DNA of 64,000 nucleotides from Norana najaformis. Lineage: Eukaryota > Annelida > Clitellata > Crassiclitellata > Hormogastridae. How positions within the stretch are numbered: the first letter of the stretch is position 1; every line of letters starts with the position of its first letter. The position numbers were made by a program, and so were the translations under genes. Below the pieces are notes generated by a model that did no database searches, was not told the origin of the DNA, and was given only the letters and a program-made list of their open reading frames with translations. The stretch covers positions 54,089,644-54,153,643 of the forward strand of contig OZ029913.1 in the NCBI GenBank assembly GCA_964023275.1, written 5' to 3'. Below, piece after piece: positions 1 through 10,800 of the stretch.

Positions 1-1129
1 AGTCGGCAGAGCTCACAGTTAATGTGCAGGCAAGCAGTTAACGCCCACAGTTAACTTGCGTTGCTCACTCTTGACGATTGTCGATAGCACTTCTTGATTT
101 GCTGTTGTGTCAAAGTGCATTGAAAGTAGGACTGTGATCAGCATTTTAATGTGTCACAGCGGGTCTTATCTTTAGGCATCTCTCAAGGGAGGTGTATACT
201 TAACATTGTTCCGAAACGTGCTTGATTTTGTTTCGAAAGTTGTTTCGCTGCAGGCAGGCTTTGGGACTGTAAGGATATTATTTTCTCTGGCGAAAGAAGT
301 TAATTTTCAACTTTCCAACCTGATTTGCATATCGATTGTAGGTTTGGATTACGATCTTTATTACTGAATTCCTCTCATATAGATTTTGAGGTTGTTTCGA
401 AGGAATATCTGTGTTAATTAGGATTTCTTGTAGGTTTATGAAGCTACAGGGCCTATGTATGTGTGACTGCACTCTCTACTTTTTGTGTTAAAATTCATCA
501 ATTGTATTGATATGCAGTGATTCTGTCGGTTCGCTAGGCTACTGGTTTGCTCATTAAGCACTGCGCATGCAAATAAGTGGGCGATCTTTCGTGGAACCTG
601 ACGATCGGCAACCACAGTTGGTTGCATATTTTGTAGACCTACGCAGATCAGCGATTCCGTATACATACCAGGCACCTTCGTTTGAACTGCTATGCCTTGC
701 ATTAAGTGCGTCTGTGGGGATCTAAAAAATACTGCATAAATATCAACATGAAAACACACATACATACATGCATACACACGTGAAGCTGAATTTATGGGTC
801 ACGTGGACTATTTCTGTGTAAACTTCTCTTAGGCAGCTAGACACGAATTCCCTCCCGAGTAATATAGGTGCATGTCTTGTCATGCGTGGTTGAGCCACCT
901 CAGTTTTCACCAGTTAACCTGGAGACAGGTGGAGCGGAACGTATGTTTAGTTTGTTGAGCGGTTTTTCCTTATCCCGCGAATCCGTTGACCCCTAGTCCG
1001 AGAGGAAGGGGCTGTAGTACAACAACTGTCAAATGCAAGTGTAATTGCGCCAACAATCACGGACAGGCTTCTTAAAATCCACGCCATCGGTTATTAACTT
1101 ACTGGCTCTGTAGAAAGGGGCAGAAATGT

Positions 1130-1260
1130 TTTATGTAAATGTACTTGTTTTTCAACAGCAACCATATGGCCTCGACTCTGCTCATTTTTCAATGAATTTA
1201 TCAGGTGAGATCCTTCACCACCTCTGCCCGTTTGAGTGGGTGCCACGCCATTAAGGCTGT
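1130..1260 (+). repeat. Dispersed repeat family E, copy 1
   Basis: This roughly 130-base segment recurs at about 41605-41735 in the same orientation, and at about 4050-4185 and 17655-17790 in reverse. Shared blocks include CTCATTTTTCAATGAATT, GGTGAGATCCTTCA and the run around GGGTGCCACGCCATT. One end carries a TGTAAATGTA-like tail, as on SINE or LINE 3' ends. No coding frame is shared between copies. Confidence 0.75.
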
Positions 1261-1372
1261 GATATTTTTACATGGCCTTGGAGTCAAGTAGGATAAAAGG
1301 AGCCATGGGTTATTTTGTAGGCTACTGGGAGATTGGATAATAATTTATCTGTCCGACACTGAAAGGAAGCTC

Positions 1373-1450
1373 CATACACACACACCTACATACACACACC
1401 TACACACACACCTATATACACACCTACACACACACACACCTACACACACA
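1373..1450. repeat. Tandem AC-rich repeat (ACACACCTAC-like)
   Basis: Imperfect tandem array of ACACACCTACA-type units visible by eye. It is a simple repeat with no coding content. Confidence 0.9.
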
Positions 1451-2287
1451 TTATATTAACATTATATATTTTTATGTAATGGCCTTCCACTTTATATGGC
1501 TGAATTTTGCTGAATTCATCTCCGGCTGAATTTTGCTGAACTGGACTCCCGCGACATTTCATTTTCAGCCGCGTCTGCATAAGAATGGCATATGTGCCGA
1601 GTCTAAAACGGTCGTATTTAACATTAAAAGGCGACGCAGCATTGGCCTTCACATTGTCTCGTTTTTTATCGTGCTGCCACTGTTTGGTTAAATATAGACT
1701 GATCTATTCGGCTTGAGCCAGTGCCTAGAATTTCCCGTCCTTCCTTCATCAGTCGCAACCAATGGCGTGATGCCATTGAGTGTTCGCAGTCAGCAGCAGC
1801 AACTGAGCTGGCATGTGCACTGCATGGAAGGTGCCGGCAGCCTGCAAGCGGGCAGTGGACACGGTTGATGAGGCAAACAAGCAGGAGCACGTATCGCCGA
1901 ATGAAGGCGTCGAGCGAACATTATTTGTAATCGATAGACGACACAGTGCTTGTCTCGGTTCCACGGTCTGCGTTCGTTGAAGTATGTCGACAGCGGGCAG
2001 TGATGCGTGAAGGGTAAACGTCGTTCGCTAGGTCCCCTCTTTCGGTTACACCGGTGGGGTTTGGGGTTTAAACCGGCTTTTGGTTTCTACTGGATTGGAT
2101 GGCGTGGTTTCAGCTGTGGATAAACGGAGCCAGTGATTCTTACGTGTTAGGTGGGTTCAGCTAAATCGATAGTCACCGACTAAAGCCTCCGTTGAGTTTC
2201 ACGGGAGATCGGAGGTAAGAGATCGACAATCTGGACGACGAGATGAGAGGGTTGAACTTGATTTCTCAAGGGTGGAGGTCGGTCGGC

Positions 2288-3240
2288 ATTGTAATTGTAA
2301 TTGTAATTGTAATCTGACATTTATAAAGCGCCACTTCAAGAATAGACTCATCAGAAGCGCTCCCGACCCGAACCAGTGAGACCACTGGCAAATAATACAG
2401 ACTTCAGGCGCTTGCGAAACTGCGGAAGAGACAAACTGAGGAATACTAGCCGGAGCTCTCGGGAAAGGCGATTCCAGCTATTGGGTCCAACATAGGCAAA
2501 GCTTCTAGACTGCGCTGTAGCAGTGCGCATACGAGGGACAGTCAGAAGTCCAAGGGAGGCCGACCGGAGAGTGCTATGGCCTGGAACCAAGGAGACCGAA
2601 ATGCAGAAGTCCTTAAGATATGATGGAGCAGAGCCAACGAGACAATTACGCATAAGCGTTAGGATCTTGAACTGGATACGCTGCTGAATGGGAAGCCAGT
2701 GTAGAGTGTCCCGCATAAAGGAAGTTATATGGCCATACCTGGGGACGCCTCCAATAAGACGGGCAGAAGCATTGAGAACAGATTGAAGCTTGTAAATATT
2801 GGCAAGTGAGAGTCCAGCAAAGATAGAGTTACCAAAGTCCACCCTGGTGCAGATAAGGGCATGAATTAGAGTAGTAACGGCATGAAAGGAGAGGGAGCGG
2901 CGGATGGTACGAAGCTGACGAAGGTTGTAGAAGCATGAGCGGGAGACACTGTTAACATGATCGGTCAAGGAGAGTTCCCGGTCCAGAACAACCCCAAGAT
3001 CACGGACTTTGGAACAGAATTGAATGTCCGGAAACCTCTGGCGTAAGGATGATGAATCTATCTTTGCCAGCTGAGCACGACCACCAAGCCAGATGAACTG
3101 GGTCTTAGCAGAGTTCAGTCGGAGGCGATTGGAGGACATCCAGAGACCAAGGGCAGATGTTGCGTCAAGAATACTCTCAACCAGAGAGGAAGCCGCTTCC
3201 GCTGGGCCATGAACGAAGGCATGTACGGTAGGCCCTAATT
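2288..3240 (-). mobile_element. 5'-truncated CR1/L2-like LINE, 3' end with long open RT C-terminus
   Basis: The minus strand is open from about 3235 to 2351. It encodes the end of a reverse transcriptase and its C-terminal region, with family-typical runs LRLNSAKTQFIWLGG, TLHWLPIQQRIQFKIL and SAPSYLKDF. The 3' end at 2288-2345 is a GGCGCTTTATAAATGTCAG-like tail followed by four ATTACA-type hexamers, as in CR1/L2-type LINEs that end in short tandem repeats. The 5' truncation falls just after the expected YADD catalytic box, so the copy is dead. The roughly 290 uninterrupted codons suggest recent insertion. A related, more decayed 3' end lies at 29580-29745. Confidence 0.88.
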
Positions 3241-3354
3241 GTTTGAATGTCCTTTGGGAAATTATTAAGGTTTGAACTCTTGCTTACAAAGGTAGATTGT
3301 GTCGTTGTCACCCGTCCAATTTGTTCATCTAACTTCGTGGGTCTCGTTATTATT

Positions 3355-3610
3355 AGTGTTTCCGTATTTATTACACGTCACTGTATAACAACAGCGCATC
3401 AATCGATAGCGCTGAGCAACTGTGCGTGAAGAACTTGCGCATGGTCCCCAGATAACACCCGTGTAAGGGAAAGCTCGAACCGCCACACTCCGCATTATAT
3501 GGCGAGCGTTCACACCAGTCGGTTACGTGGTCCATACAAGTGAACACCGGCTCAGCGACCGGGGTTCGACTCCCGTGTGTATAAAATGAAATCGAAAGCC
3601 TAGGTGCGAA
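3355..3610 (+). repeat. Probable tRNA-derived SINE fragment
   Basis: A pol III B-box-like GGTTCGACTCC lies at about 3562, preceded by a tRNA-like stretch beginning near 3515. The 150 bases before that (GCTGAGCAACTGTGCGTGAA and following) resemble a segment at about 3935-4030. No CCA end or convincing full cloverleaf was seen, so a SINE is more likely than a functional tRNA gene. Confidence 0.45.
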
Positions 3611-3889
3611 CCCTTGGAGGCCATCATTTTAATATGAGCGCCTCCTGAGAGCCGTTACGTACACACCGAGTTTGACGTTAACACGACTAAATTAATAGAT
3701 CTTGGAGATGTTCTAAGGTAGTCATAACTGAGAAATAGGCCTAATTTTCAACATGTTGAAGACTAAAGAGAAGCTTCCAAGCAGAAGTAAGTTTTGGCAA
3801 GATAACGATAAGCAGGGGAAGGAGAAATTTGATAGGGCAAGATATATTTTGTAAGTCAAGCAGTTGAGCTGTCTCTATTTTATTTTGCT

Positions 3890-4185
3890 TAAATTATATT
3901 TATATAGCACCAGTGATAATTACAAGCATAAGTCGAAAGTGCTAAGCAGTTGTGCATTAAGACCTTTCTTAAGGTCCCTACTTGGTAACCCCTTCAGGGA
4001 AGCTTCAGACTGTCACCCTCTGTGTTACTCGGGGTAGCCAGCTCTGAACACAGGGACCTTAAATGGCATGGCACCCATTCAAACATGAAGCTGTGGTGGA
4101 GGATGTAATCTGATAAGTTCTTTGAAAAATGAGCAGGGTCAAGGCCATGCAGTCGCTATAGAAAACTGAGTACATTTACATTTAC
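3890..4185 (-). repeat. Composite repeat: LINE/SINE tail plus family E copy 2
   Basis: It begins with a TTATATAGCACC tail-like block and runs into a region resembling 3370-3480. It ends in a reverse copy of family E (4050-4185), recognisable by GGCATGGCACCCATTCAAAC and GGTCAAGGCCATG. Confidence 0.6.
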
Positions 4186-6146
4186 ATGGCAAGTGCTCAA
4201 CCAGTTGTCCGCACAAATGAGAGGCAAATTGTCATTAGCTTAGCGTTTCTGATGGACTTTACTCAATGCAGAATAAATAAGAATGGAGCCAGGTGTTCAT
4301 CACATTCGGGGTTTTTCTTCTGCACATTCTTATCCCTCTGGTTCCCAGACTCCCATGCCCTTGGTCTTTCCCAAGCCTTGTTCATTTATTATCATCACAT
4401 TTGGTGATTGTTTTCTCCGTGGAGGACATGCAACACGTGTTGTGCATTTTGCCGGGAAGAGGAAAACTCCCTCAGTGATTAATACTATCTTAAGCTGAAG
4501 ATACGCGTTGCTCTCGCCCTTTCCCTCCATTGCTGTCAACGATGTAATATTGCGTCCTGACGGAATGTATGAAGAAGGAAAGTGATTCTGCAACTTACAT
4601 GAGATCTAATAACGGTACAAGGTTTACGTTTTGCATAGCTGTAAAATGAAGTTCCAGCTTCACAATAATACCCTATCCTTCACATCCTACCTGCCCGTTG
4701 AAATCATTTCCTTAAGCATGGGCACTGGCCACATGCAAATACATATTGAAGTTTCTTACTTATTTGCTTACTTCTTTGCCTTGCAGAATTTATGTAACCT
4801 GTAAAGAAGATAATCGGAAATCAAAAATAGTTAACAACTAAGCCCAGACTAGACATTCTCAAGTTGTCTTCTGTTATAGGTTACCAACTGTCTATGGCTT
4901 TTGAGCTTTGTTTGTTTAGTGTGAAAAAATCTGCAGTCTGCCTGACATTTGTGCTAAGTCCTAAGTATTGTACTTAGTGTGTTTAAATATGTTTAAATGG
5001 CATGATACTGTGTTTGCTCAGTAATGATTTAACAACATGCATTCACATGTCTTTGCTGGCAGCTCTTTATACATAGCATTCCACACTGAATAAAACAAAA
5101 CTGCAGAACTGTTCGACTTAACTTTTGACCTGGAACTGAGCTCTTCTTGCCTATTGGTTTTGTTTTGACTGAGCGCCTGTGAATAATGGCACTACAGAAG
5201 TTCACAAATGATCTCAGACACTTAGTGGTATCTAGTTGTATTCATTAAGACGTGAACATTTGCAAGGAGTTTGGGGTGCAATGGGCTTCTGTAAGTAGGA
5301 TTTAATTTTTTCTGGGTGTATAGACTAAAGGTAAAAAACAAGTTTATATGACTCACTGTCCAGATTTGCAGGCTTATTGGACTGTGTATCTAATCTGTAC
5401 AGCTTTCTGTTTACCACTTTCGGCATTGGCGATTCCTATATTTGTTAATTTTCATTTCAAAATGGATTGCACCAGTTTAAGTGTTAATTTTTGGAGTTTT
5501 TCAAACTGCCAATGTTAGTTGTTAATGCCGGCCTAAGCTGGTTATTCTGTTGGCTTAATAATGCTGTAGCACAGTGTTAGGCTACACAACTTAGAATCAG
5601 CATGAGTGAGAGTGAGATAGAATGAGATAGAGGGAAACAGAGATAGAGAACCAAAAGAAGGTAACTCACCTTCTCAAAGACTTTATATGTGTAGGCTTAG
5701 GCTTATTCCTGACTAACTGGTTCAATGCTTAGATTTTCTTTTCTGTCCTATGGCTGCTTGCCAGTGAATAAGCAACCTGCTAAGAGAACTATGACTTTGA
5801 CATCATGTACAGTTATTATATAAGTCTAAATAAAAGAGATAATAGCAGGACACAGATGATTGCCTTCATTGTATGTATTTTGACTAAACAGATTCATTTT
5901 TGACTAATGCTTGTGTTGTCTTATTGGGACAACAACCACAACAACAGGCCAACCATCTGATCAAGCTGATAGAACGGACAGTTTGGTACCTTTACTACAA
6001 TATTCTTGCTTACTTTACTCATCCCAGCTGTACATGTGATCATGCAGGCATTTGATTCACAAAGGTACTTTTAAACAAATTATTCAGCTTTTGTCAAGAG
6101 ATCTAGGCTTACTGATAAACTGAAAAACAATTTGCATTTTTTTCAG
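4186..6146. other. Intergenic or 5' intron of the RhoGEF gene
   Basis: No exon is supported here. A repeat remnant at about 5145-5235 (TTTTGTTTTGACTGAGCGCC, then GGCACTACAGAAGT) matches the 3' tail of repeat family D also seen near 27860-27970 and 45640-45760. The 3' end is a polypyrimidine tract and AG at 6146, so any upstream RhoGEF exon is non-coding and was not located. Confidence 0.4.
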
Positions 6147-6207
6147 ATGGAGTGGAGCATATGGTGACCCGGTATAAATGAGTTTGTTTATTCTTTAAAC
6201 TGTCACC
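6147..6207 (+). other. 5' UTR part of the RhoGEF first coding exon, with a 6-codon uORF
   Basis: A strong acceptor (TTTGCATTTTTTTCAG) ends at 6146. The exon then opens with ATG at 6147, which starts a six-codon upstream ORF closed by TGA at 6165-6167. The main ATG at 6208 sits in a good Kozak context (CACCATGG). The short uORF could dampen translation if this exon is used as drawn. Confidence 0.5.
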
Positions 6208-7869
6208 ATGGTGTCGTATCAACAGGAACACTATCCTAAATGCTACAATAATCTTGGCCGCATTAGAAACCGGCACTCGTCATTCGACCTTCAACATGAT
6301 GCAGTAAAGTTTGGAACGCGTAGCAAATCCTTGACGGAAGATTTCATCAAATTGGGACTGAGACCCAAGGAGGGTGACTGCAACAGTGGTGATGTTGAAA
6401 GTGTTCTTCCAAATAAGTCTGTTTTGACGGCCACTTTTGCAGATGTGGAAGCTTTGAAACAGCAACTTGGAAAGGAAAAGAGGTATGGAAGTCTCCGACG
6501 ATACAAGATCGCCACTGAGTTCATATCTGCAACATCTTCTGCCGCTAACATGCCAGCATCCACAGCGAATACATCAGTCATGCGAACTGGAGATGCGGAC
6601 GATTTTGCCTGTGATTTTGACAGTGGATTGCTGCTGTGCAAAAATGATGATAAGAGACAGTCTTTGAACCTGTGTTCGAGCAGAGCTGTTCCTCTGGATA
6701 TTAAGCCTTTTAGTAGCATAAGGCAGAAATCTTTAGGTAATGAGTGTTATTCACGAAAGCCGCTCTCCCAGTTTGGTGGACTGACTAGCAATCAAGAGGG
6801 TGATGGAGCTGGCCCTTTCAATTTGGAGTCACTACCATTTGAGTCACAAAAATCTGTTCAACTGCTTGATGTCAGAGGTTCATCGGCAAGATTTCAATCA
6901 GGCATTTTTTGTAAACCTCGATTTGGACGCAGTTCCTGTGGAGATTTTGGAGTTGGAGGTGCAACCTTGGATCAGAATTCAACCACAGCACAGTCTCCTG
7001 CTGTTTCAAAGGATTTATCATCAACCCTGGGCCAAAATTTAGACAATGTTTCTTGTAATTTCGGTATGCCCTGTGAGACATCAGGAAAGTCAGTGACTGT
7101 AGAACCAAAAACACATCGCGATGCAAGTCGCCATATCCTACGTAAACATCACTCAGCCAGCGATATGGCTTATTCCTTTAATAAATTACGCCATGAAATG
7201 CCGCTGCCAGAATCTCATGAAACCACAAATAGTGACTGTGTGTCAGAAGGAATGCAGTCAGAGGCCAATAATAAGAAGACCATTTGTTTCCAGTTTCCAA
7301 GTTTCGAGCAGTTTAAGCAAATGCAACAGGAGAAAGGTGCCTTTGCCCACAGACGAGCTTCTCTGAACTGTGTGATCCTGGAGGAGGAACTGGAGGGCCA
7401 AGGACTCACTTCTGGAAGTGGTGGCTGCAGCGTAAATCCTGATTTCACTCTTTTGACTGATTCTTCAACATCAGAAGTTGGTACCATATTTGTCGATGCT
7501 CCAAAAGTGACCTCTAGTCATATCAGTTCTCTTCTCCATACTTCGTCAAGTGAGACATCTTGCTTACACAGCATCGAGGATGACGTTTTAGTTCGAGACA
7601 TAAACGATGGACCTACATGTGGGGTTGCAAATAAAGACATATTCAGTGGCCGAGAAACAGGGCCACCTAGTCCCACATTAAGTGAACTGCAGACAGACAA
7701 GGATTCCAGTAACTTACCAAGATTCTGCGGTTCTGTCGGTGGTGATGGTTACGAAGAACACGAAGTTGCAGATGTGGGGTGTGAAGTTGATGCTGATAGA
7801 GACACAGAAGCTCGAAGCAGTGCTGGCATGGTGCCAGATACTGGCAATGACACCAAATTAAGTCTTTCT
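6208..7869 (+). CDS. RhoGEF exon 1: 554-residue unique N-terminal region
   Basis: Start ATG at 6208; donor GTGAGT at 7870; the exon ends on a codon boundary. The frame stays open past the donor to a stop near 7950, but those codons are intron because the next exon joins in phase. The sequence is rich in Ser, Asp and Glu with scattered basic Ser motifs (for example KHHSASDMAYSF), typical of a disordered regulatory region. No known domain was recognised. Confidence 0.85.
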
Positions 7870-10800
7870 GTGAGTATACTAATTAAAAGTTTGTCAATTT
7901 TATGGCAGACTAGATTTCATGAAACCTTAGAAGAGCAGTTATTGAGTTAACCTTGATGCTTGTTCAAACTACGGAACTTTTTAATTACACTGTATTTTTT
8001 GTGCAGGGAATGATTTATTGATGCATGATCATGATTTACCAGATTATGGTCTTTTAAAATGTAAAGTTTATTGGACCAATATAATAGCTTACTAGAAACT
8101 TGCATTGAACCTTTGTCAATAGACCTATAAACCAGATTTTGTTGACCTTTGTGAAAAGCCCTGTAAACAAATTGGTTTGGTCAAATCATCTCTTGTCTGT
8201 TGTTGTGTACTAAGTGGTAAGCAGACATCCAGCCATCCTGATTGTATTAATCCATTCGATTAGTAAATTGTTTTGATTTACATTATGGTTATTTTCTTTA
8301 GAATTTAGATATCATTTTGTTATTGCTGATCACTAATGACAAATATTATTGTCATAACTTTCTGCACATGCAGCAAACAATGTGTGGAATTTTTGGCAAT
8401 ACTTGAAGATTCTTTCATTGCTTGTTAAGGGTTGAGTCGTAACTTACAAACCATCGCTGTCCATCAGGAAAAATTATCTGATACATTACTCAGTCAAGAA
8501 GCAAATTCATGTCTTACAGTTCTGTACTTAGAGATGCACTGGAATAACCTGTTGGCCGGTTATCTTGAAGTTCATTTTAAAATACTGGTAACTTTGGATT
8601 AAGTTGTAGGTTAAATGAATGTGTTACTCAGAAGTATGGACTGTACGTTTTTCATTATGGGTGAAATTATGACTGTAATTGGAACACAACATTGATATTG
8701 TGCCTCATGAGAACCTCTGACAGGCACTTTATACCTGGCTATCATTCAGTTAGAAAAAGTATATCTTTAATATTAGAGAAAATCTTATGCTATCTGCATT
8801 AAGTGGTGCAGAGTGAATTTCAGTGGGAAAACTGTTCCAGAACACAGTCCATTGGAGAAGAAGCTCCGATGGTGCAGGAATTATTTTACATTTCTTTTGC
8901 AAAGAGTAAAATCTGCAATTTCATGTAATTACATTCTCTTTCCGATAAACATCGGGAAGAGAATTCTCTTCTGATCTGTACAGGAAATGCTAAAATAATA
9001 TAAAATTTTTTTTTGGTGGTTGGCCATTTTCTCAAAAGGGTAATTTTGTAATTGCAGAAGCAAACAGGTAGTGTATACGTATCCTTTTTGCACTGCTGTA
9101 ACGCTAAGCCATGATTATAAATTGAGTTATAAAGCTACGACCAGGTTGCAGTTTATGATTTTGGGGCAGTTTTGGAAAGACCTCTGTGCAGGAGCATAAT
9201 GACTGAGATAAACACTTCCCAGTGGAGAATGGTCTGAGCCAAAAAGGGGAAGTTTCCCCTTCATCTAAAAATCATCCCCCCCAGCCTGCACGGCTAAACA
9301 AAAGAACATTTTACCACTAGGCTTGATAATGGGTTAATTAGACAAAAACTTATGTAAGTTGAGTACAATGAAAAACTTTTGTAGTGGTTGTCAACATATA
9401 TAGACTTTTTCTAAACTTAAAACTTGACTTTTTATTTATACAGTATTTTCAGTTACAAATTACAAACTCAACTGAGTAACAGTTTAACCACCAGGATATC
9501 TTGAACGCTGACTTTATGTGCAGTAATCTTTGCCTTAATTTAAACAGACTTTCTACACCTGGAGTTTATGTCAGTCTGAGTTTGTGTTGATCATTATTTT
9601 TTTTCAGATCCCATCAGATGAAAATTCTAGCACAGATTTCACCAGAGATGATGGTGATTTCGATGACCAGATGTTAGGCAGTGCCATCTCCTTTGATGTA
9701 AAACCCATTTCCAAGGAGGAACAACTAGAGAATCAAAAAGAGGAGGAGGAGGAGGAGGATGAAGAAGAAGAGGATGACAGCAACAGGTATAATCCAGACA
9801 TCTGGAACTTCTTGGTTTCTTCAGAAGTGGAAACAACAGAAAATAATTCTCCAATATCCAGTAGTTTTGAGAAAGAGGTATGTTTTGAGATATGTTGTCA
9901 GGACTGTTTAACCTGATTATCTTCACTTGTGTCATATATATTTGACTAGTGATATGTGCATGTGTATGTTTGTATATATGTATGTATATATATATGTGTA
10001 GTATGTTTGCATATATGTGTGTTTATATTTCATTTTCTTTCTTTTCATTTCATTTATTGCTCCCAAAAAACAACATCATAAAAATATATTACATGCATGC
10101 ATGGACATATATGGTTACTTATATAGCACCTTTTTAAAATCTCCATAGGTACTAAGACAAGGCTATTTCAAAATGTGCAACTTAAGGCAGGCTGAAAATG
10201 CTTCTTGGGCCGCCTGCTCTCAACAACATCTATTGAATGTAATTTTGTCTTCTACCAGGAGCTCGTACAGCATGTCTCACATATAATGCAAAACTTGTGA
10301 TACAGTGGCCATTTTGGAGTTCACCTGTGTTAACCAGCTTTTTGCAATTCTTTCTTCCCCATACTCCTGGCCGTTACCTTAATTTAATTTATACCCAATT
10401 TCCTCTGTTTTACATTCGATGGTATTGTTGAGATGCCTTTCATGAACTCAGTTTTTTTTAAAATCATATCTTACTGCCTAAAATTAATATTAGTTTAAAC
10501 CCAAAAAGTTTTGTAAACTAACCTATTGACAAGCTCTTCACCAAGTTACATTTATTACGAATGGAGAAGTGATATCTTAAATCCAACATTAGAAGTCATT
10601 ACAGTGATAACATTGACTAATCATGACAGTAGACAAATGATTTTTAATGGAGTAAGATCTGTTGTCTGCCAAATATCGAAACAGTCCTGCCCCTGCAATG
10701 TCGTATCTTAAAATGAGTGTAGTAAGTATGCAAGTAATGATTTATGTAATATCTGGTGCATAACTGGGATTTACATCAATAATCTAAAGGGAATTAACAT

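Larger units (their letters stand above)
1..2287. other. Left-edge intergenic DNA, no gene seen
   Basis: No frame in this stretch reads like a conserved protein, and none of the short open frames has plausible splice partners. It contains one copy of dispersed repeat family E (about 1130-1260), an AC-rich tandem tract (1373-1450) and an imperfect direct repeat of GGCTGAATTTTGCTGAA at about 1500-1545. The part from about 1690 to 2040 has more CpG than its surroundings. It could be a promoter or a non-coding first exon of the + strand RhoGEF gene, but no specific element was recognised. Confidence 0.5.

Noticed and set aside
6208-7950. RhoGEF exon 1 as a complete 580-codon gene
   Set aside because: A consensus donor at 7870 joins in phase to exon 2, and the last 26 codons of the open frame are not protein-like.
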